Source of the DNA: Breviolum minutum Mf 1.05b.01
Taxonomy: Eukaryota > Sar > Dinophyceae > Suessiales > Symbiodiniaceae
Assembly (NCBI GenBank): GCA_000507305.1
Contig: DF239767.1
Location: 98,991-162,990 of the forward strand
Reading direction: 5' to 3'
Length of the DNA: 64,000 bases
Shown here: positions 18,376-31,001 of the stretch, in pieces
Layout: the number at the start of each line of letters is the position of its first letter
Position numbering within the stretch: the stretch's first letter is position 1
Notes under the pieces: model-generated
What the model was told of the DNA's origin: nothing
Database searches by the model: none
What the model saw: the letters and a program-made list of their open reading frames with translations, nothing else
Translations under genes and position numbers: made by a program

Positions 18376-20218
18376 TCCGCCGCATGAGTTTTTTCGAAGG
18401 AACGTGTGAAATTTTGGTCGATGGAGTTTTTTTCGGAGATAAGTTGAGATTGGTTGAACATTGTTTTCTTGGTTTTGTTGTGGGGAAGTTTCAAAAGTTG
18501 TGTTTTGTTTTTTTTCATTTTTCAACTTTCCCAGAAAAAAACACGTAAATTGCCTGGCATTCAAACCTGATTGAAAACTAAGATATGTTTTGGAGAAAAA
18601 AAATCCAGATTCAAGGGATGACTAGCTGAAACAAACGAGATTTCATCACTACACTGGAAATGTCATAACTGTAAGCTGAACATCTGTGCAAAGCTGATTT
18701 GAACCGCCATTGGAAAGCTGCATTTCTTTCCATTGGACTGTGTAATCTTATGATCCTTACAATGGCATCTGATGATTCCTTGTATAGCTGGAAAGTTCTT
18801 CACCTTCTGCATCAATCAAATTTAAATCAAATTCACATCAAAGTTAGTTCACCGTTTCTGTAACAAATCATGCTTGAAAAAAATCATCGTTTCTGTTGGA
18901 TTCATCCCAAAAAGTCGGCGCGTTTTTTTTTTCGCTGGGGATTCGTACAAAAGCTTCATTGAGATTGTAGACGTGTACCTGGAATGGAGAGATGATGGAG
19001 AGATGATGTTTTTTTGGAGCCTTCCCCAACTCGATATTTTAGGCAACTGGAAAGGTCGTCCTGAAAAGAGTGATTCACAAGTCGGTGGATTTTCCAATGA
19101 ATTCCTCAAAACACCTATGAAAACCCAAGGAAACTGAAAGTGGTGACATGTCTGTTTTTAGATCTGACAAAAACTGCATCCCAACACCTGAAAAAGCCAA
19201 ATATCCAATCATTTTCGGATCGTTGTTTTCTTAGTTGTCAATACTTTATATGTATTTTTTGGATTATTGTCCTCCAACTGGGTTATCTTTGAATTGGATG
19301 ATTCCAAGGTCCACGATTTTTTCTGCGTAAATTTTCCCACTCTTCCCCCAAGTTGCGGGGAAAAATCAAAAACAACAAGTTGCCCACAGTGCTTCGGTGT
19401 GTTTGTTACAGCATCCCTCTTATATTGGAATCACGACAAATCATAGTTCCAAGCACCAAAAAACGGAATCATGGACAAAAACCACCCAGGGAATCTTCAT
19501 GAAACATGAACAAGTTGGTGCTGATAAAGGGTACGGGATCATTTCGCATTTCTTTATTTGGGCAAAACATTTTTGAAATTAGTTGCAAACCAATTCAGCC
19601 AAAGGTATACTTGCAAACTCCTTCTTGCTCAAAATTCGCCCCCAAAAAAATCCTAATAAGGAACCCTTTCATCTCAGTATTTCATCCCCCCCAAAAAAAG
19701 GGTTGGGTATTTCATCTCCACCCCAAAACAAAACCAAAAACAACCAGTTTGATTCACCCGTTTTTTTCCGCTTCGGCCAAGGTGCAAGAACAGATGAGTT
19801 GGTTACATGTCGAGGTGACCTGAGATGAACATAAAACAAAGTCTTCGAAACAAAAAAATGCTCCAAAAACACCTGGAAAAATGGAAAAAAAAAACCAACA
19901 GAGAGGAACGTGTTTTTAATGTAATGTATTTTGTTTGTGTCCCTGTTGCGTGTTGTGTGTCTGTGTCCGTTGTTTGGTGTTCATGACCTATCATCCCTTT
20001 TTGGACTCCCTTATTCTTTCGGATTGTGGGTCCACGGAGGGGGAAACTGCGACTGGAAAAACGTGGCCGACAAATGTCAGCAATTGGGGGTGCATTTTTG
20101 TTTGAGGGGAATTTTCAATAGTTCTTCGCTTGCAAAGTTCTACGAACATGTTGCTTTTGGCAACTTCTCCCCACCAAAGAAAACAAAACAAAACGAAAAA
20201 AACGCCAAAGACATTTCT

Positions 20219-20316
20219 AGTTGGCGGTTTCAACCCCTTTGAAAAATATTAGTCAAAATGGGAATCTTGCCCAAACAGGGGTGAAGATTTAAAAAAAATG
20301 CAACCACCACCCAGAT
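20219..20316. repeat. MITE-like element family A copy
   Basis: Left end AGTTGGCGGTTTCAACCCC, core GAAAAATATTAGTCAAA, right end GCAACCACCACCCAG. More diverged at the right arm than the 4584 and 6720 copies. Confidence 0.7.
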
Positions 20317-20401
20317 TTGTATTTTGAGCCTTGAAAACCCTAAACCCTGGACATTGCCTAAAACATGGGTATCTTCAGACTCGGAACGTTTTAGAGTGAA
20401 A

Positions 20402-20665
20402 CATGGCCCCTATATTTTCAACCTTTTCAAAATGTTCCCCATATATTGCCCTAACATATTCATGGGAATAGCCACATGTTCAATAGGAAATATATCTTCA
20501 ATCCGGGTCCATTTTCCAGCCAGCTATGTTAGTTTGCCTAAGGGTCACCTTTTCAAAACTTTCCCCATAAATTCACCACGTTTTACGGATATGTTTTACC
20601 CCTATTTCCCCATATTTGACCCAACAAACTTCCATATAAATCAATGAACCTTTTCAAAACTTCCT
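20402..20665. repeat. dispersed repeat family D, copy 2
   Basis: Same block order as 15880-16130, with TTTTCAAAA/TTTCCCC repeated three times. Confidence 0.65.
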
Positions 20666-21274
20666 TTGATTAATATTTCCCCAAAAAAAGCTTGGGGTTC
20701 CCAACAAACTTCGACGGCTCGCATCCAACAAGTTCAATTCTGCCATTTCTTGAGCAGCCTTGAAATTGGTTCCCAAGAGGCGGGTGTGAGTTGTTTTGTT
20801 TAGAAAAAATCCCCCCAAAAAGGCGTTGAAGAAAAACAACGTCTATAAATCCAAGGTCTTTGAAACGATAAAACAGAAAAGACTCAAAAAACCTCTATAA
20901 GTCGGTTTGGACCCTTTTTTTAAACAAAAAGGTCTAAAGGTCATAAGTCAATTGAATTTGCAAAGCAATTTTTTTAGCCACAAAACAACTGCAGATTTGG
21001 ATCGAAAATTGCTGAAGGTCTGGAGCTGCTTGGGATGTCATCTTCCACCGGTTGTTTTTTCCGTTGTGGATCCAACGTGACGTTTCCACGGAAAAATTAC
21101 CGATCCATAGAATTTGATGGAAAATAAGCAACAAATAGAGGATGATAGTTGTGTATATATATATATATACACATATATATGGATGATTATAGGTACTACT
21201 GTATCCACTATTTTCTTATAGATGATCAAGGTCATATATAACTATAAATTCCCGAAACATATGAGTAATTGCAG

Positions 21275-21369
21275 CAAAAATATCATGACCGTATATATAT
21301 ATATATATATAACAACCAACCAATGGTNGACCGTATATATATATATATATATAACAACCAAACCATGGT
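21275..21369. repeat. tandem TA-microsatellite duplication with an N
   Basis: The segment GACCGTA(TA)nACAACCAAC...ATGGT occurs twice in tandem (about 44 bp each), with a single N at 21328 at the junction. It may be a real duplication or a local assembly artefact. Confidence 0.7.
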
Positions 21370-22747
21370 AGAACAATATTCTAAAAAATTTTACACTCCC
21401 TGAAACTAACTGAAAATGGATAGTTGGGAGATGAGATTTTCCTTTTTTTTGGGGCCCACCCTATGTTCAGGTGTTTTTCCTGTCAGTTTCAGGGTCCCGG
21501 GTATTGCTACAATCAACCCACGGGTGGGTCGCCTCGGGGGGTGGTGCCACACGCACTTCCTGGCGAAGAAATGGGAAATTTCACGTTGAAATTCGGTACA
21601 TGTCTATGTCCAATGTGGGAAATCCCAGTTTTTGGGACATTTGTTCCACCATTTTTTTTTGGCAAATTCATGTGGGTTGGAAACCTCCAAAAAAAGCTTT
21701 CACCAGTCAGTTTGTGGTTGAACCCTTGGTATTTGGAATGCATGTTCCCTCTAAAAAAGTTCCCCGAAAAGCTGGAGAAAGTCCTGCAACACCGAAAGGT
21801 TGGGCTAAGGATGACAAGATTTCCCTTCCCTTCCAGTCCCAGAAACCTGGATTTTTACACACAGCTTGGTGTCTAAGAGCGAAAATATCGTTGTTTTGGG
21901 AAAGTTCAGCTTTGAAGTTCTTAAAATCTTTATATCCAATGATTTTTGGAGGAAACTGAAAACTGTTTGATCCTCCCAGGCACAAGCACCAAGGAAAACA
22001 ACAAAACAACCCTGAAACTCTGCGTTTTTGCCGGACATTTCTGAAAAATGCAGAGGAAAACCACATTCTGGTTTACCCTCCTTGTCTCAATGATGGATTT
22101 TTCAAAAACTTTCTCGGCAACTCTGCGGAATTTTGAGGACAGGCACCTTCAACAGCTGGTCTAAAGGCAGCTGCGCCAAGATATCTCTTTCTTGATCTGA
22201 CCCCTCAGCAATCGTCCCAATGGCATGGTGTCTTTCCAAAGTTGGCATGTTTGGGGTCTTTCCAAAGTTGGGGGAGTTTGCACTGAAGTTGTTTTTGAAA
22301 CACAGATTTTCGGGACTAGTTCCGTACTGTAGATGAAGGATAAATCCTGCACCACTTGATGTGTAGTTTATCCCACTGTTTGCGACGGGCTTTATATTTC
22401 GCTGGTGGTGCAGGATTTCTTCCATCAACAGCTTCAAGATCTTCCTTTGTATCATTACATCCCGGATGCAATCACTTGCTTAGTCATTATATGATGCTAG
22501 CTATCAAAAAAAGCCGCCCAGACACAACCCTCCATAGTTGCCGTCATGGTCAAATTAGCCCCACTTCTGTGATTATATGCTACCTACCACTTATTGAGGG
22601 AACCAGGAAACTCCATTGAATTGTGGGACGGAGACATTCCTCAACTGTGGTAGGTACATTACTGCCAAGTTGTAATTGTAACAATTTCTATTTCCCAGAT
22701 TCTCATAAGTTTTGTGGTAACTTCGCGCGAACTTAAAATATTCCTAC

Positions 22748-22898
22748 CTCCAAATTTGTTCCATAGTAGGACAGGTGAAGGTGCAAGATCCAACCCCCAA
22801 CGGAACCACGAAATCGTCACCGGGACCTCCCGTTCCACGTCCACTTTGGCCGAACTGGGAACGCTTCCCCTCAACTGTTCACCAGAGCGCAGCGCTGC
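22748..22898 (-). CDS. unrecognised exon, 50 codons
   Basis: Sharp edges: CTCAAG|G acceptor and TTGGAG|GTAGG donor. It encodes AALRSGEQLRGSVPSSAKVD, then VEREVPVTISWFRWGLDLAP and ends LLWNKFG. The alternation of hydrophobic residues suggests a beta-sheet domain. No family assigned. Confidence 0.6.
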
Positions 22899-24992
22899 CT
22901 TGAGCATGCAACACCGGGTGTCGTGATGTTTCAGTACAAACCACCAGGTTGAACCGTTGAACCACTTAGTTGGGAGGAAAGAGAGGAATGAAACCTTAGC
23001 CCCAAAAAGGAGACGGTGGTTGCTGAAGAGCTTTTTCTACTTTCTTCAGGCTCTATGTATCTCTATTTTAGTTTTTAGTGGATCAAATTGATGGTTTCGG
23101 TTTCATCTTCATGTTTGATGGAAGTTTTTTGAAGAGCACTTGCTGGCAAATGCTGACAATATGGCACCTCACCGGATTCCCATCACCCCACCGCACCAGC
23201 CGAAACATCTCCACAAATCATGTCACAGTTCCCGCACCAGAAAAAAAAACTAACATAAAACTGAAAAAAATCCGCAACATTTCCTGTCAACAAAACCATT
23301 CAAAAAAAACAAAACACATCGAAACACCCTTTTCTTGTGTCCAATTCGTATCTCCATCCGTTTTGTTCGTGTTGTCCTTGCCCAACTGCCTGGGATTGCA
23401 AGGAGGCCAAGTTCAACATGGCGAGCGGTCACCCGACTCCCCGAGTCCCCCGTTGGGCCACCCACTCCTTTGGAGTGGAAGTTTTGCTTGGAAACGCCAA
23501 GGTTCACCAAACCATGGAGCTAAAAAACATGGCAAAAGCAGTCATGCAAGACATGGAGGTTTCTTTTCAAATTCTGCTAGGAAAAAAATTGAACAAACGT
23601 AGAGTTGTTTCATGTTCAAAAATTTGGTTGTAAATGGAAGTGTCTTGGCCTCTGGAAAGAAGAAACCAAGTTGATGACGCAAACAAGTCACATGAGTCAG
23701 TGTAGCAGTTTATATGTTCACTTGTAGTGGGGTAGTAGTGGAGAATGCTTCATGCAATTGGAATATATCAATTTCATCTCGCACTATCCAACAATCTTCT
23801 GGTGCCCACGTCTGTAATTTGGGCAATGTTCCAAAGACTCATCCAACATACAAAAGAACAATTTTGAAGCTTGGAGTCAAATTGAAGTGGAAAAATCTAT
23901 AAACATCTGAAATAAATTTCAAAGAAATCCTGCATGAGGGTGTTTGGAGCCATCTTGGGTCAAGGGATTTCACTCAGAGTTTGAACAGCTTGATCCAATA
24001 CTCAGTTTCTCACCTCAATAATCCTTCACTGGAATCACCTTTCTTAGGGTCAATAACGGTAGTTGACAGGGTTGATTCGTACCAAACTGCGGGACAAACC
24101 ACTCAAAATTGATCTCAATATGATGGATTTGTTTGTTGAAGGAATGGGAGAAGTTTCCAGGTGTCTCAAAACTTCAGGGCGCCCAAATCCATTGGTTGAC
24201 TACTTCCATTCACCATCTCGGTGCCCCTAGTCTTGAAACATCCCAAAGTGGTGTTCCTACAAAATGAACTGTTTGGAAGTGTGCGGGTAAATTAGCTTGT
24301 TTAAAACTGGACTGCAACATGTATGCTCTTACGTGTTGTGAATAGGTTCCATGAGCTTGCAGTGTCTTGAAGTCATGACTTTCCCAGCATCGAGGTGGTC
24401 GGAAAACCAATGGCGGTCAGAGCTTTCCATTTCAACAATGTCCGAATCTGCTTCAACGTAGCTTGCACAATGAGGTGAAAGAGTTGATGAAACACGATGA
24501 AACGTGATTAAACATGAAGCACGGTCACACTTCCAAGGGATAGGATATGCCTTGGGTATCTGAGTTTCTCTAGACGATTGATTGCATAGTTGCTGGCTTT
24601 ATCAAAGGCTTTGTGCATGATGTTTATTAAATTGATGGCCTTCAAACCCTCACTTTTTTGCGAAGGCCTCATGTCCGCTTCATTCAGATACCCCGGCAGA
24701 GCACTCGGCGCTCTCGGCGTTTCCAGCTTCACTGGCTTTGCCAAGCTTCTGCCCAGTCATTTCGATAATCAAACCTGGCCGTTGCTGCATGACATCCTCT
24801 AGAGGGCCAAGATCAGCAATGCCTCAGCGTATGAAGTTGAATGAAATTGTACAGGAAGCTACAGTCTCCTGCGCTATAGGATGTTTTTTGCCTCAAAAAC
24901 AAAGTCCAAAATGGGATCAGTTGAATCAGAATCTATGTTTTTGCATTTTGAGGTGGTAAATATATGCATGCAAAACATACCAACTCACTCAC
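22899..24992. other. intron or spacer with unassigned segments
   Basis: Minus-strand open segments at 23.4-23.5, 24.2-24.4 and 24.5-24.75 kb could include exons of the LRR gene (24.99-31.07 kb), but splice edges and frames are ambiguous. Confidence 0.4.
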
Positions 24993-25198
24993 CTGAGATA
25001 CGGTTACGTCGTAAATTCAGCTGCTTGAGTGCCGCAGTTGACTTGTGAAGCAGTGCTTCAGCAATGACTGTTGCATCATTCAACTCACAATTCTCCATCT
25101 GTACGTCCCTTGCTCCACTTTGAAGTAGTGCAACTGCGTCCTCATTCCTCAGTGGGTGGCATTCATGGCGACGTCTGTGAATCTGTTGTTGAGGGACA
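24993..25198 (-). CDS. leucine-rich repeat exon
   Basis: Reads NEDAVALLQSGARDVQMENC, then ELNDATVIAEALLHKS and AALKQLNLRRNRISG, followed by a textbook TCTCAG|GTGAGT donor. The consensus L-x-x-L-x-L-x-x-N-x-I-x-x and its helix fit RI-type leucine-rich repeats, which form protein-binding horseshoes. The upstream edge is unclear because the exon abuts the (CCA)n tract. Confidence 0.7.
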
Positions 25199-25239
25199 AG
25201 AGTTCTGGGCGTTTGGCTCCAGGATGGATTTGAATCACA

Positions 25240-25282
25240 ACCCACCACCACCACCACCACCACCACCACCACCACCACCACC

Positions 25283-25313
<31 letters not shown>

Positions 25314-25759
25314 CCACCACCACCACCACGACCACCACCACCACCACCACCACCACCACCACCACCACCACCACCACCACCACCACCACCACCACCACCA
25401 NNNNNNNNNNNNNNNNNNNNNNNNNNNNNNNNNNNNNNNNNNNNNNNNNNNNNNNNNNNNNNNNNNNNNNNNNNNNNNNNNNNNNNNNNNNNNNNNNNNN
25501 NNNNNNNNNNNNNNNNNNNNNNNNNNNNNNNNNNNNNNNNNNNNNNNNNNNNNNNNNNNNNNNNNNNNNNNNNNNNNNNNNNNNNNNNNNNNNNNNNNNN
25601 NNNNNNNNNNNNNNNNNNNNNNNNNNNNNNNNNNNNNNNNNNNNNNNNNNNNNNNNNNNNNNNNNNNNNNNNNNNNNNNNNNNNNNNNNNNGACCTACCG
25701 ACCACCACCACCACCACCACCACCACCACCACCACCACCACCACCACCACCACCACCAC

Positions 25760-25797
<38 letters not shown>
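25240..25797. repeat. (CCA)n/(GCA)n microsatellite with assembly gap
   Basis: CCA repeats on both sides of a 291-base run of N (25401-25691), ending in about eleven GCA units. Open frames of poly-Pro, poly-Val or poly-Gly across it are artefacts. It separates exons of the LRR gene, so it is likely intronic. Confidence 0.95.
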
Positions 25798-25798
<1 letters not shown>

Positions 25799-26042
25799 AA
25801 TACATGACGGCAACCTTCTTTTTGGAACGATGTTTTGTCGAGCGTTTCAAAAATACAACGCCTCTACCGAACACGTCGTGTCCATTGTTTGCGGATCCAC
25901 TTTGCACATGCAAACGAAAATAGACATGCAAAACCAATGCAAGGCAAGAGAAAACGCAGCCGGAAGTGAAAAGAGCAAGCCCATCTGAAAGCTTAAAAAT
26001 AGGAACTGAAAAACCCAGCCGATCCCAACCCCTGCAACACAA

Positions 26043-26262
26043 CTAGTAACTATAGAGGACTATATCATCTACTATTGCGTCTTGGTTCGTGAGTGGGGTC
26101 CCGCTCACCGCGATGTCTGTGAGCTTGGTGTAGTGAGGCAAAGCCTCCCGCAGGTTGTCCAGCGCCACACGGTCAAGCTTCTCCAGTTGAAGCTGGGTTG
26201 TGGTGGAAGTCTTCATCTGGAAGACTTTCTCCTGGAGCTTGTAGACCATGGGCGCATCGTTC
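26043..26262 (-). CDS. LRR-like exon, intact copy
   Basis: From a CACCAG|G acceptor the exon encodes NDAPMVYKLQEKVFQMKTST, LEKLDRVALDNLREAL and PHYTKLTDIAVSGTPLTN, the last with leucine-rich-repeat spacing. The donor is unclear: either GCG|GTGAGC inside the segment or farther left. A damaged paralogue lies at 10233-10353. Confidence 0.6.
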
Positions 26263-26393
26263 CTGGTGTCAAATCAAGGTTGAAATTTGGTGAAATTTAG
26301 TTGCCCACATAAATTTGGAAAAAAACTAATATCGGGTCTCTTGGAGAATGAGTCTGCCTCAAGACCGGGAACTCCAATTAGTTCAGATTTCGC

Positions 26394-27139
26394 CCGGATT
26401 CAACTTTTCAATCCCAAGATTCCGATGCGTAAAGACCATCTCTTGCATAAGCTGCCTGAATACGTCAGGACACAATGGGACGCAGCCAGCAAGAAGCAAC
26501 CCACGCAGAAGTGCCCACTGCTTCTCAGCCTGGCACCATCCACATAGGTGGTGCGGTGTTGCATTTAATTTTAACATGGCTATAGACATTAACACCACTA
26601 GGCTCTCTGCTTCGGAGAAGGCCCAAACCTCACAGGCACTTTTCAAGTGCTCCGGGGTTAAGTCTGTGAGAAGTGTGACTTCGACTGCTTCGTGCGAGTA
26701 GAGAATGTGCATTCCATCTAGTGCTTTGTAGAACCAGCCATCTTCTTCAGGCGTTCTACGAAATTGGAAAAGTGAAACATAATCTAGGAAAACCCAGGTC
26801 AACCCGTTGCCGACACGTTCCCTATACTTCTCGGCAATCTGGGCTAGTTGGAAGCCCCAAGGATCCGGGTGCTGCATGGCTTCCCACATATGTGACACAG
26901 CACAAAAATTCACACTAGTCAACGCAGAAGTCCTCTCAGCAGTGGGCATCGAAACCAGGCCTGTCAACATGTCACTGTTCCACTGAAAAAAAGAAGACTG
27001 GGAGCGTTCCTGTCTCTGGCAGTATTTGGCCATTTGTGAGCTGGGGAAAACCTCCTGAACATTCCGGAACCAATTTGACCCCGGCAATCTAGACCAAAGT
27101 AGAGGAAAGAAATTGGCACCAATTTGGTGTTCTGATCTC
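26394..27139 (-). CDS. large exon, dinoflagellate 'SHMW...HPDPWG' domain
   Basis: A 746-nt open exon after TTCCAG|G. It contains NFCAVSHMWEAMQHPDPWGF, TWVFLDYVSLFQFRRTPEED, KALDGMHILYSHEAVEVTLL and then TDLTPEHLKSACEVWAFSEA. I recall this block from many uncharacterised dinoflagellate proteins, where it precedes LRR or ankyrin regions. Conserved W, D and H residues suggest an enzyme fold, possibly of HET/TIR-like architecture, but this is inference. The 3' edge could also lie about 30 nt further right. Confidence 0.75.
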
Positions 27140-27265
27140 CTGGAATACAACGATGATGATTAAAATGCAAAATTTACCGCCCTATAAATGACATTCAAAG
27201 TAGGAAATACATTGTCTGTGCAATTGGCCCCTACACTAGCCGCACTAGCTGCACTTGCCTAATTA

Positions 27266-27545
27266 TGCATTACTATTTCTGACAGAATCTTCAGCCAGGC
27301 ACGAAAACCAATTCTCATCTGATCCCATCTGCCTGTCACGTCGTTGACGTACAATTTCTTGTACTCATGGATTTCGACAAGAGCTGTGTCACCGTTTCGG
27401 GTGCGCATGGCTTCAGCCTCCTGTCGCCGAGGCAATGACCTGCCTTCCTCGTGGAGTTCCAGAAGAAATTCAAGGCGGACCAGGCGGATGTTGGCCGAGA
27501 TCAGGAATTCGATGAATGCCTTGGGATCTTGCAGGTCATCATCAC
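27266..27545 (-). CDS. exon upstream of the SHMW-domain exon
   Basis: After TTGCCAG|G it encodes DDDLQDPKAFIEFLISANIR, LVRLEFLLELHEEGRSLPRR and later VNDVTGRWDQMRIGFRAWLK. Charged, helical. GA, GT and GC donors are all possible near the left edge, and the phase with 27139 is unsolved, so a small exon may be missing. Confidence 0.65.
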
Positions 27546-28977
27546 CTGGCAAAATAGAAGAAATCGGAAGATGGTGGTTGCCAAGGGTTGGCTTCATCGT
27601 GAGAGCATTGACCTAGGAACCTGTGCAAACAAACTGAATCTTGCACCAGCCCGAAGAACCCAAAATGAATTGCAAATTTCAATGCATGTCAAAATTATGA
27701 ATCAAGTGAAGTTCACTTGGTAAACATTTTGAGCAGATTCGAGTATAGTGCCAATGTTGAGTTGCGAATCTGCTTGACACAGTAATGAACCACGAGTACA
27801 TCGGTCAACTACGGCAAACACACCCATCTGCTGCAAATGTTGATGCACATGTCATGTACAACAGTGATATACCCGGAAGCCAAATGACCCTTGTTTGATT
27901 GGAGCTGGGACCTTGTTTTCCAGGGTGAAACAGGTTGAAAATAGTGGACATTCAGAGGCTCCTAACTCTGCCAACGCCAAATCTGTCCCACCCGACTGCC
28001 TGTCTCGGTAGGCTCCTGTGTGGGTGCAAATGCCAAACGGGAAGTGTTGCAAGTCTTGGATTCTTGTGAATGTGCCACGCTTGGAAGACCGAAACAAAAG
28101 TACCAAGAAGGAAAAATTGCATTTGGAGCATTTGCTTGGTTTGGGGGAATGAAAAACAATAGACTCTAGTTCCTGCATGCTACATACTTGCGAAGAAAAA
28201 TTGAAACGAAATGCACAGGAGCTTCCAAAATCTCCTCAACATTTCGGGGATCTTATAGTCGACTTGTCTTAGACTTGGCAGTAAACGTCGTTCAAAGGTA
28301 GGATTGTGCAATGTTTATTTTCTACTCTATATAATCTCATCTCTGTATGGAGACCCTCCTAGCGATACTGGAATACCAGGGAACACCCATCCCGTCCTCG
28401 AATTTTCGTCGGAATACCAACTTCAGAGGCCGAGCCCTGAACATAGGCTCGATCTCCCCTGATGCCACGGGTCAAAGAGAAGTCGACTTGAAGTAGGAAC
28501 CCAATGGAGGTTTCGAGTGTGACTCTGTGTTGTGGATTGGAAATCCTATTTTGATCTATTTTGGAACATTGCCGCATCCTGCACGACCATGTCTGGTGCA
28601 CATGAGACAAAAATGAGACCTGATGGTTTTAGCGACGCGACAAACGCAATCCTACCAAGCTGTGCCTCGCTTCAGTGCCGTGACATCAACATCGTTCACC
28701 TGCTGCTGTGGCTTTGGAGGAAACAACACATCAAAGAAGGATGTTCATTGATTTCTGGTAGCATGAAATTGACCCCACATCTTCATGATGCAAAGCATCT
28801 TTGTATACTAATTTATCGAGGTTCAACCAGCAGGGATCATTTTTCATCAAACATCGTGAAACAATATTTCAAAGTAACAGCTCAACGTGACAGAGGCCAT
28901 TTCAGATACAGTACCATGTTTCAGTGATCGAAATGATTCTATCATCCATCAACTTTTGGCCACCCATCCAACCAAAC
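27546..28977. other. intron with unassigned open segments
   Basis: Minus-strand open segments near 27.87-28.15 and 28.36-28.53 kb have coding-like composition, but more than one frame is open and no splice pair stands out. Confidence 0.4.
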
Positions 28978-29065
28978 CTCGATAAGTTGGTCACGGACTT
29001 GGAGGTCTGTGTCGACTGCTGCACAGTTCGGCAGGTCAATCAAAATCGGCGGCTCCCAGTCAAAC
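28978..29065 (-). CDS. unrecognised exon of the LRR gene region
   Basis: Between TTGCGCAG|G and ATCGAG|GTTTGG, 29 codons: FDWEPPILIDLPNCAAVDTD and LQVRDQLIE. Good splice edges and single-frame openness. Confidence 0.55.
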
Positions 29066-29277
29066 CTGCGCAACCAACGGAACGCTGCGCTGAAAACGCC
29101 ATGGCGTTCCCAATGGATGGCCAAAAATCATCTCGGAAAGGCCCAAAGCCAAATGTGAGGCAAAAAATGACGAGTTGATGATTCGCCCCATTGACTTCAC
29201 CGAACACCATCACTTTCTAAGAGGCTAAGATGGCCAAATGAAAAGGTGATGAAAAGTGTGCCCTTTCCGTCCTCAGC

Positions 29278-29330
29278 CCCTGCAGGTCATCATCCGCTTC
29301 GAAGACCACCTCGTAGTAGTGAAAGTTTTC
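29278..29330 (-). CDS. short exon resembling the one at 27.5 kb
   Basis: After TGCAAG|G it encodes ENFHYYEVVFEADDDLQ and reaches a GC donor. The DDDLQ ending also occurs at the start of the exon at 27545, which may point to local exon duplication. Confidence 0.35.
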
Positions 29331-29554
29331 CTTGCAGCACTTTGTCTTCAAGCGACTGTCAAAAAAACTCATTCCATTTCATTCCCCAACAAATCAAAAA
29401 TACAAACTTGTACAGTGATCAAACTGCCTAATGACATGGAGATGCTGTGAGAAAACAAAAACCTGCTGAAATCCAAAAGGCAATGTGTGGGAGCTTGAGT
29501 GCTGCCAACTTGAGAATTTTCAATTTTCAGCTGTCCAATTCCTACATTTCCTAC

Positions 29555-29620
29555 CATCGTTTGTCTTTCACTCCCCGCGCATTGCTGATAGTCGAAGCTG
29601 CCAGGATATTCTACTTGGCC
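29555..29620 (-). CDS. short unrecognised exon
   Basis: Twenty-two codons between GTGAAG|G and ACGATG|GTAGG, in phase 0 throughout: GQVEYPGSFDYQQCAGSERQ plus TM. Only one frame is open. Confidence 0.5.
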
Positions 29621-31001
29621 CTTCACAAAATCTTACAAAATCTTCTCCCCCCCAAAGCAGAGCAATAACAATAACGAAAACAGCAAGTTGAAAGTGTATT
29701 TTCATCCTGGGAAGCTTTCCTGTCAGGTGCCATCCAAAATTTTAAGAGGGTAAGAGTTTTGCAATCTTTCCATTGTACTTCATGAAGAAATGAACTTGCC
29801 CGGAAAACTATACTCGATAGGAAAGAGAATCTGCACAGTGAATCCTCGTAGACTTGTAAAACGTGGAGGAATAATTCCTCACTTTTGCTATGGGAAAAGG
29901 ATCTGAAGTGAAAGCCCGAGAAAAATAGTTTTCAACAAGCCTTTATGCGACAATGTGACTTTGAAACATCTACCTAGTATAAATGTCTTCTGTCCAGAGC
30001 GTGTGGCAAAAGCGTTAAGCGTTGCATTTGTTTAAGCATTTGCAACCATGGCACAGCAGCGATGATGGCAGTGATAGTGCTGTTGGGCCCGGGCAAAACG
30101 TTGGCTTCTTCAAGACACTTGGACTCTGTCCTTGATACTTCCAGGCTGAAACATACTATCATTCTTGTGAATCCAAGGTTATGGATGGTGAGGATGTTAG
30201 ACATGGTGCCTGCAGTGCCTAAACAAGATCAGCACTTGAAAGGATACTGAAGCACCTGCAAAACAATTGCATTGTGCCAAGACATTACATGTTGCGCAAG
30301 AAAAAGCTATCTTGGCCTTGGACAATGGCTTTGCGACTTTTGGGTGAACTTTTGTAGAGTCACCGCAGCCGAGCAGCAATGGCTCCATGTCGGACCCAAT
30401 CAGATGTTGAATTCTAACGCCAAGCTTCTGCCTCAGATGGAACGTCGTCAAAAAATACATTGGACTGAATGTTGAGAACAAACAACAAATAAGTTGGAAA
30501 AGCAACCCATGCGTTGAAAATTCTTGCCTCTCAACCAGACTTGAATTTTGACCAAGGCAGGTAATCTTCATGCACTGCATACGTCTTGACACCCTTGGAT
30601 CATCTTAAAAAGAGGATCTCATGATAAAAGTTGGAAGTTGGAACCAAAGTCATGTTGATGACATGTTGCATCTCCAACCGACGGACCTTCTCTCAAAAGT
30701 GTCCAAAGCAGACTTGGTATCACACATACGTTAGACTTTGAAAAAGATCTACGGTGTCTCGTCTATAGTGAGAAATTTTCCCAACAGTAGCCATGAAAAT
30801 GCAAAGAATCCCAAACAAACGAAGAATCACACCAAACTGCCAACTTTTTGGGTGGACATCCACCCAAGTTGGGTGACATACCTCCTAGGAACCCTCTGGG
30901 AATCGCATTGAATCACCCTATGCTTACGGCAATTACAAGGTACCAAAAACCTCAATTCAAAAAGGAATCAATGCAACGTATCATTGTGCTGCCCCAAACA
31001 C

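Larger units (their letters stand above)
18376..22747. other. spacer or introns, repeats, possible exons
   Basis: Mostly AT-rich non-coding DNA. It holds a family A element (20219-20316), repeat family D (20402-20665) and TA microsatellites (21150-21355). At 21.7-22.45 kb the minus strand has open, well-mixed segments (for example NDIFALRHQAVCKNPGFWDW and ERHHAIGTIAEGSDQERDIL) that could be exons, but I could not fix their edges. Confidence 0.4.

Noticed and set aside
23947..23964. Sequence GAGCCATCTTGGGTCAAG, 15 of 18 bases like the dinoflagellate spliced leader
   Set aside because: It is on the plus strand with no plus-strand gene downstream; a match of this quality could arise by chance in a window of this size, particularly when searched on both strands.
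25071..25988. Poly-Pro/poly-Thr protein, and poly-Val or poly-Gly on the other strand
   Set aside because: Frames of the CCA repeat through a 291-base gap; only the LRR part at 24993-25198 is kept.
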